Assembly: GCF_905475465.1 (NCBI RefSeq)
Contig: NC_062244.1
Location: 1,004,501-1,068,500 of the forward strand
Reading direction: 5' to 3'
DNA from: Pieris napi
Lineage: Eukaryota; Arthropoda; Insecta; Lepidoptera; Pieridae
Length of the DNA: 64,000 nt
In this document: piece by piece, positions 57,371 through 64,000 of the stretch
Layout of the letters: each line of letters begins with the position of its first letter
Position numbering within the stretch: the stretch's first letter is position 1
Notes under the pieces: model-generated
The model's database searches: none
Told to the model about the DNA's origin: nothing
Seen by the model: only the letters and a program-made list of their open reading frames with translations
Made by a program: the position numbers and the translations under genes

Positions 57371-58862
57371 TTTAATTCTACATTATTACCCTTTCTTATA
57401 TATTGAACGGTAGACGACGATCGTTTGACATTCGTGTTTTCAATATGTTATCTGTGCTGTGACTATAGAAGCGTCAACATGACTTCTTATAGAGAATTTA
57501 AGCAGCACTTCGTGAGTGTATATTGAACTAAAATAACCATGTAGTAAACTATACGAATTGTAAAATCTTATTGCGAAATAGTATTGACACATGAATACTT
57601 GATGGTCTATCGTAAAGTGATATCAGATGGACAGTTAGACCGCGCGGCGTTTAAAAAATGCGACTTGGAAGGGTCTTTTGTGCCAGGGTTGTTCACCTTT
57701 AAAGGGTTAAGGGTTATGGAGCACGTGATTATGTATTTGTGATATTGTATACATATTTCGGGACATATTGTATCTACAGTTGATTTTATGTGGTCATAAT
57801 TTCTTTAATACTCAGTTAAAAGTGGTAATTCTTTATGTAGGCGAAATAGTTATGTAAATTTAACTTTTAGATATATGAGGGGGTTTAAAACAAGGGTTTT
57901 GCTTATATATAATTCAGTTGCAATATCTTGTGCAAGGGGCAACACTCAAGGGACGCGGGGATCAAAAATTGCGATTGAACCCTATCGAATGTAATCTCTG
58001 TCAATAAGAGGGGCTAATTTTATACAATTTTGTATATAATTGTATATAATATTCATGGTTCATTAGATATTAGTAGATATATGAGAGAAAATGTTCAGCG
58101 TCACCTAGCAACCAAACAGTACTGTTACTAATTAACAATAAATTCAGATATAGTTTTATTATATAAATGATATATCATTTTAGTTAATCAGTTAGTTACG
58201 TGACTAATTCATTTAAGTCAACAAAATGATTGGATAAATTTCAAACCTACTTGTCAATATGACCTATTAATGTTTAAAGAACTTTATTTCTCATTACAAA
58301 AATATATTTTTAATTACATAAAGAACGTTTTATAGACGAACGAGATACACGTCGGGTACATATCGTCGCTGTAGAATTATAAACTCTTTGCTCAGAGAAC
58401 CAAACACAACAGGAAATGAAACAAATGTTTCATTTCGTCAAAGTTCGTTAAAATATTAATATGATTTTGTCTATAGTTTTGGATGGTTAAAAGGACTTAT
58501 TTATTAATAACATAAATAAGTTCTTACTTCATGATTATACCAGTATAATGACATGAGAGTCTAAAAATAAAAAATTAATGTTTTTTGTCATATAAGGTTA
58601 TCATACAGTGATGATATTTAGAAACCTTACGAACTACGAAGGTAGTTAGTACATATGTACAGTTGTAACATCTTTGTTAAATGTCTAGTAACAATAATAA
58701 TCAAATAAGTATATAATAAGGGTGGACATCGACTGATCGAGGCCCTAAGGGTTTATCGGAAGGGGTAGAAATTGAGGGTGATCATCTCTCGTATGTATTG
58801 TTTTCTTAACCGACAGCGAAAATTTGGGTTCACTTTTTATATACTTTATATGAGATTGTTAC
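57371..58862. other. Upstream of ct, no gene seen
   Basis: AT-rich. A short repeat-like phrase ATCAGATGGACAGTTAGACC is at about 57620-57660. Confidence 0.35.
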
Positions 58863-59068
58863 AAGCAGTGTTGGCCTAGTGGCTTCAGCGTGGGGCTATC
58901 ATAGGTAGGTAGGTATCCGGTACCAAAGGACTTTCTTTCTATTACATTAAACATTTGTTCAAACGGCGAAGGAAAATATTGTGAGGACTGCCTTAGACCC
59001 AAAAAGTCGATGGCGTGTGTCAGCCACAGGTGGCCTACTACATGCCTATTAGATTGACAAATGATAGT
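58863..59068 (+). mobile_element. SINE, box B lost
   Basis: The head GTTGGCCTAGTGGCTTCAGC is intact. The box B region is replaced by TAGGTAGGTAGGTATCC. The body runs to GATTGACAAATGATAG, and the 3' end is missing. Confidence 0.78.
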
Positions 59069-59807
59069 TTATGAAATTCTTTGTAATGTAAAACTTCGTA
59101 ATCGACTAAGAAATACCCAAAACTATGCGCAGACATATTAACTGCATTTAAACCCGCTAAACACTAATTATTGACTAAAAACATAATGCGGTCTAACTAG
59201 TAGCGTGACCGAGCCGGTATTTTGACACGGAATTATCTGTTTTACTCAAATTCACGCTTTTCGGCAGTGCCAGCAATTACCGATAGCTATCTGGTATCGT
59301 GCCTTGGGGTGTACTTGCAACAGTATTCTTTAGATAAACATCGCACTGTGCTTAATAAACTAAAATTTATGTCCGTGTAAATCGATTTAAAAAAAATCGT
59401 CCGATTTTTAAAACGTAATTTTTGAAGTTCTTTTGGTGCGTTAGAGAAAAATGGTGTAAATTTTTACGATGCGCACGCACACCGTCACAAAAATCCGACA
59501 CCCTGAAGTTAGCTATAGTCAACATTTTAGTTTTTTTATACAACTATTGATGCTGTATTTGTACGATATTTAGACAATGTTTCTTCAAGAATATTTGTAT
59601 AATACTCGAGCTATCATAAGCCTCTTGTAACTCACACATTATCTACTGAACTCCAACTAATGAACGTGAATTAAATAGTAAATATCAATAAACTAAAAAT
59701 ATAAAAAAAAAATTTAAATAGATATAATATATAATAAAACTTTCAATGTATTAAATACCTTTTTTATATTGTTAGTGTAGTTTTTTGTCGATTTTTATCT
59801 TGTTACG

Positions 59808-59855
59808 TCCAAGAAGTATAACTTCTAACGCGTGTTCATAAGTACACACACGTTT
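59808..59855. repeat. Relic of a dispersed repeat (copy 2)
   Basis: CCAAGAAGTATAACTTCTAA then CGCG and CATAAGTACACACACG; same order as at 117-163. Confidence 0.4.
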
Positions 59856-60275
59856 GTTTTTGTGTTTGTCACATATGTAATGTATCCGAGCGTTGGCAAG
59901 CTTTTATAAATAAATGACTGAGCATCGTTAAGGAGCTTTCGTTACTCTAAGCAGATAAACATTCTAAAGCTTAAATAAAAAATCCCGTACCAATTTTAAG
60001 GTCGAGTAAAAATAATACATATTAATGATTAGCATACAGTGGCAAGCCCCTTACCCCATATAGAATTGGAGCCGAAATTCAACTAATAAATGCGAGTAAT
60101 TAATCATAGGAATATGGGTAGCGGTAACAAATAAGTTACGGCAAAAATAGTTGGGAAACTTGAAATTTGATGTGGGTACAAGATTGATATGAATTATTAA
60201 AAAGTAAACGTCATCAGTACATGTTTAATTGGGGCTTTTGTTATGTAATATTGGTATGTAAAGTAAACGCTTAGT

Positions 60276-60380
60276 AATCAGTGTTGGCCTAGTAGCGTAG
60301 GTTCGATTCCCTGAGTACAATGGACTTAGGTGCGCATTTAATATTAGCTCGAACGGAAAAAAATTGCAAGAAAATCCATT
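60276..60380 (+). mobile_element. SINE relic
   Basis: CAGTGTTGGCCTAGTAGCGT joins directly to AGGTTCGATTCCCTGAG; about 20 bp between boxes A and B are lost. Confidence 0.65.
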
Positions 60381-60411
60381 TTCTTCGAAGTCTTTGATAA
60401 CATAGAATATT

Positions 60412-60780
60412 GGGTAAATTTTTCTCTACATATTTTTATCACTCGACAATAGTGTACCATGCAATAATGTGGTGGCGCTTGCTTTTAAACCCATATAAAT
60501 TAATTGAAACATCATGATTTGTGAAATGAATGAAAGAAACGCCACGTAGTATTTAAAAAAAAACCTTACCGAACCTAATGTCACTGGAACCTACAGGGAA
60601 CTGAGACAATATCGTTTAGATAACGCATTTAATATTATCAGTTTTTTTTTAAATTTTGTTTGTGTCCAAGGCCATTTCTCCTAAATATTACTTGGTACAA
60701 CATACAAGTCGTAAAGAACGATAGAAAAATATTTGGAGGTGTTGTAAGGAGCCGTGACTCGACAAAATTTAATATTTAAT
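60412..60780. mobile_element. TIR element, uninterrupted copy
   Basis: Inverted relative to 45932-46529 and lacking the 296-bp MITE, with ATATGGGTTTAAA (on the minus strand) at the corresponding position. It retains the arm GTGACTCGACAAAATTTAAT that the other copy lost on one side. Confidence 0.6.
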
Positions 60781-61728
60781 TTCTATAATCTGTCTTAGTA
60801 GTTACATACGCACGTCATCAAAAATCAATGACGCTTGATAAGACGCACGAGGCATAAATCATCTCCCGGCACTGACAATAGACTATAAACACACCCCTAC
60901 ATTAATTAATTAAAATTATTAATGACAGTGGCAAAGTAATAATGCGAAATCGATACGACATCACGCCGTAAAATAAAACGTTCCAAGTAAAAACACTCGA
61001 GAACTGAACGGGTTATTAATTCGTCGCTAAACACTGTTTTCTTTTTTGTTTTTCATGTTTTAATGGCGGGAATATGCAGATGGAAGCTGTTTTACGTTTT
61101 CTTTTATTGACAGTTTATGGTTCGGAAACTGGGAATGACTTTTCGAGAGCGTTCCGATACTCGACTTGGCGGGATGTTCCGTTTTTCCGAACTGAAATTG
61201 CCAAAGAGGTTGTATAATGTTCACTTTTTTAATGGCCCTTGATTTATTTGAGGTTATAAAATAAAAGTATTTACATATTAAGTGTTTGGTTGTAGACGAA
61301 AATTTGTTAAAATAAAAACAAAAAGTATTGTTTTCTGGCAATAATTACGCGTTCACCTACGCTATAAGACTTCACTTAAAGGATTAAACGTTTCGGTATT
61401 TATTATCTGTGAATGGAGTGACAGTCGATATGGTCTGTCTCGTTTAAAAATGGAACCTTTTAATAGTCACGCAATTCCGAGTCATTTGACGTTGAGATTA
61501 TCTGTATTAATGACTGTTGGAAACAATCGTATATTGACAAATCGAATTCATTTGTAAGTAGGTATTGTCGATAGCGTGCTAAGTGCTTTATCAATTATTG
61601 TAAACTTATATTCAAAAATAGAACTAATCCGTCTTTTGTTTATTTATATCAATTGTTCGATAAGATTTACAATTTAAAGATAATAAATATTCTAGAATAA
61701 TTGTATATTTCGTATTAATAATTCTTAC
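60781..61728. other. Upstream of ct, no gene seen
   Basis: A 93-codon minus frame at 61060-61341 has low-complexity composition and no recognised homology. Confidence 0.35.
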
Positions 61729-61755
61729 CAAATTCTAAACCATCGCCACGCTTAC
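61729..61755 (-). CDS. Candidate 27-nt microexon
   Basis: On the minus strand the polypyrimidine tract TTGTTTTATTTTTGTTTCAG precedes 27 nt ending at a GTAAGAAT donor. One frame is open (KRGDGLEF-G, phase 1 in and out); the other two have stops. It lies in the likely 5' intron of ct, but the phase does not match the ct exon at 37549 directly, so an intervening exon or another role would be needed. Confidence 0.25.
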
Positions 61756-62626
61756 CTGAAACAAAAATAAAACAATAAGCATCTTCGATACTGGCAACAT
61801 TTAAATATTTTGTAATTTACGACTTAAACAAGAATTGAGATCAAACCATCTGGAAGGGGAGGGTGGGGTAGGCTGGGGAATTATCGAAAGCCTGATTTAC
61901 CCGCTCAGAACAAATGTCTGCTTAAGACAGTATCTTTTGCAAAAATTAAATTATTCCTATGTTCACTAATTTTATGGTGTTGTATTTTTTTAATAGGGTG
62001 GGTGTATAATGTTATTATTTCAATAGCCTAGGTTTGAGGCGATTAATTTTCTTTTAATAATTACATACCTTAGGCATTTGAAGGTTACATGTTTATCTAA
62101 ACAATAAATATTTGATATGATAATATTATCAGTAATTAACAGTTTTTTTCCCAACCTAAGTTTCGATAAAAAAAATTTATAGAACAATCAATCCGGAGGG
62201 CTAGCGAGTGCGTTGCTGGCTTTTTAAAAATTAGTATGCTCTTTTCTAAAAGGATATCGAAATGTTTTTCAAAACAGAATAGCAAAGAGGTTTTAGGGTA
62301 CAGCAGTTTTTAGGTGATAACAAAAGACGTCTCAAACTGAGAAAGCAATTACTAATGTCTCCTGTATCAACTCTGAACATGACACACGCCGTTAAGTCTC
62401 TTGTACACTTGATTTAATGTCGCAAGATTAACTTTTGCCGCAATCATATCACTATTTGATTAATGACACCTTATTTGACAACACATTACAACAAGTTCTG
62501 TCAAAAATTGTTTTTATTAAACTGCTATTTGTATGTTTGTCAATTGAAAAGTACCATAAATACCAGTGTTGATATCTTTTTATATCAGATAAGGTTTCTG
62601 TATTTGTTACGTGATAATTTGTTTTT

Positions 62627-62738
62627 TCTAATAGGCAAGATCAGCGTGATACATCGTCAAATTTTGGGTTAAAGGCTTGGCGATTTTAACCAACCGATGA
62701 AGTTCCACGCTGAAGCCCTAGACTTATATTGCTCAAAC
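62627..62738 (-). mobile_element. SINE relic
   Basis: CTAATAGGCAAGATCAGCGT, TTTTGGGTTAAAGGCTTGGC and CGCTGAAGCCCTAGACTTAT; heavily eroded. Confidence 0.5.
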
Positions 62739-62785
62739 TTAGAAGGACGAGAAGGTTCAGAAGTCGCTCGGATTAACACCAGCAG

Positions 62786-62907
62786 CTAAGTTGCATCATC
62801 AGACCGTCCTTCGTTCCACCAGCGTTGTATTTCTGAACCAATTCGACTTGCAAGCGCTCTGTCAATGTGAGTGTCTATGGGCGGTGGTATCACGTACTTC
62901 TTGCCCT
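62786..62907 (-). CDS. Orphan terminal-exon-like ORF
   Basis: After a pyrimidine-rich tract and AATGCAACAG acceptor, an open frame reads GKKYVIPPPIDTHIDRALAS then RIGSEIQRWWNEGRSDDAT and stop. Composition is protein-like and GC-richer than its surroundings. I do not recognise the family. It could be the last exon of a gene entering from the right edge, or a fragment of a mobile element or processed gene. Confidence 0.3.
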
Positions 62908-63738
62908 CTGTTGCATTAAAAAGAAGTAAAAGAAAAAGAACACAGTTGTTAAATGCCCTCATGTATTTAACATTGATACGGTCTTAGTCGTGTTATAAAA
63001 TATAATGTTATTAAAAATACTTCAAGTTTCCGAAATCCGCGTGCGATCACTTGATGTCATGTACAGATCCCCTTATAAGGGTTACGTCTTGAAATTTATA
63101 AGTAGAGCTGGCATAAGGGAATTAATTGTATTATTGTAGCGGATGGGGGATCGCGGAAGAATTATCAATTAGAGAAAGAAACCTTATAGGGTTGTCGACG
63201 ACCATCAAAAGTTATTCAATATATGACCCGGTAGCCTGCATATGTTCATGCTTATCTATCTTGTGATAAGAATATATATGAGATTGAATAGATTTATTAT
63301 TAGTAATGATTATTGTTAACGTGTAAATCCAGAGCACAACCTTGTGTGAAATAAAAGTATTTATACTTAGGTATATATTTATTTTAAATTTGATTTATGA
63401 TATAATTTCTTATCAAAACATTAAGTTTTGCCACCTCGAGCACGGCTCAACACTTTCGGCACAGCGGGCAACCCATTTACGTCACGAAAATATAAAACTC
63501 AAGCAAACATCACGCAACAAACGAATAACCCTATCGATGAACCCTTCGTGCGTTTCATGTCTTGATAAAAAACGTCGCGAGCAAAATTTAAAAGTACAAT
63601 AAAAAAGCAAACAAGGCGAGTGTATTAAAATTAAAAAAGAACCCCGTTCGGGGGTAAATCGTAAATCAGACGTCCCTACAGACGGGGAGGCAGAGGCTTC
63701 GATTTTCCGCAACATTCGTCTTAGCATTAGTACTTACA

Positions 63739-63830
63739 AGTCTTCTTGTTTTGCTCTTTAATTGTGTATCGGTTGGCCCCTCTCTCCTCTGACGTACGGC
63801 GCGCGGATTGGTCGCTTTATGTTAATAATG
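63739..63830 (-). promoter_or_regulatory. Promoter-like block with a splice donor
   Basis: Reading the minus strand: GACCAATCC (CCAAT), GCGCGCCG, a TACGTCA half CRE, a purine run, then ACAAGAAGACTT directly before GTAAGTACT, a strong donor. There is no ATG between. It fits a non-coding first exon, possibly of ct, but this is inference. Confidence 0.25.
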
Positions 63831-64000
63831 ACACCGCTTATAGAATGATTGACGTTTTTAAAATGTCAACATTTTTGAGGCTTCATAATTGCCTGAAACT
63901 CGGCGAGCGCTCTGTCGAGTCCCAATTATGTTATTTGGAGAAAATCGTTGGATTTCTATCAAAAATTTCCTTTAAAGTAATCAAACATCAACACGGGGCA

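Overview
The window reads as insect nuclear DNA, most probably from a moth or butterfly (Lepidoptera). It is AT-rich with compact spliced genes, and the introns carry about twenty copies of one tRNA-derived SINE plus several dispersed repeats that I associate with Lepidoptera. The species cannot be named from sequence alone.

Layout, left to right. (1) 206-3162, minus strand: a complete five-exon GPN-loop GTPase 3 gene (277 aa, phases consistent across all joins). Its introns hold two broken 5S rRNA copies with shared spacer-like flanks and a pogo/Tigger-like MITE. (2) 3163-3734: a 572-bp head-to-head intergenic region. (3) 3735-5621, plus strand: an intronless cytosolic HSP70-family gene (628 aa, C-terminal EEVD). 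(4) 5622-7520: AT-rich convergent spacer, part of which must be the 3' UTR of the next gene. (5) 7521-37549, minus strand: seven consecutive coding exons of the homeobox gene cut (CUX family). They encode the end of the coiled coil, CUT repeats 1, 2 and 3, the homeodomain and the native C-terminus. The seven exons join in frame (3567 nt, 1188 aa plus stop), so the 3' end of the gene is complete, but the N-terminal exons are not visible. (6) 37550-64000: no convincing coding exon of cut. This is probably a very large upstream intron or 5' flank, rich in SINEs, MITEs and relics, with long single-copy stretches that may contain regulatory DNA.

GPN3 acts in assembly and nuclear import of RNA polymerase II, HSP70 is a general chaperone and Cut is a transcription factor of neural, wing and tracheal/Malpighian development. 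They are neighbours, not an operon or pathway. The two large cut introns (14.4 kb and 10.6 kb) and the 26 kb upstream of exon A contain most of the unexplained material. It includes a decayed pogo transposon with a PHD-like C-terminal finger, a nested MITE whose empty site is preserved in another repeat copy, a four-unit ~150-bp tandem repeat, a SINE dimer, a GATA/CRE/CCAAT motif cluster, a candidate 27-nt microexon and an orphan terminal-exon-like ORF near the right edge.

I found no CRISPR, operon, phage or other prokaryotic system. Most other open frames are antisense or chance shadows. Candidate regulatory calls rest on motif reading only and are scored low.
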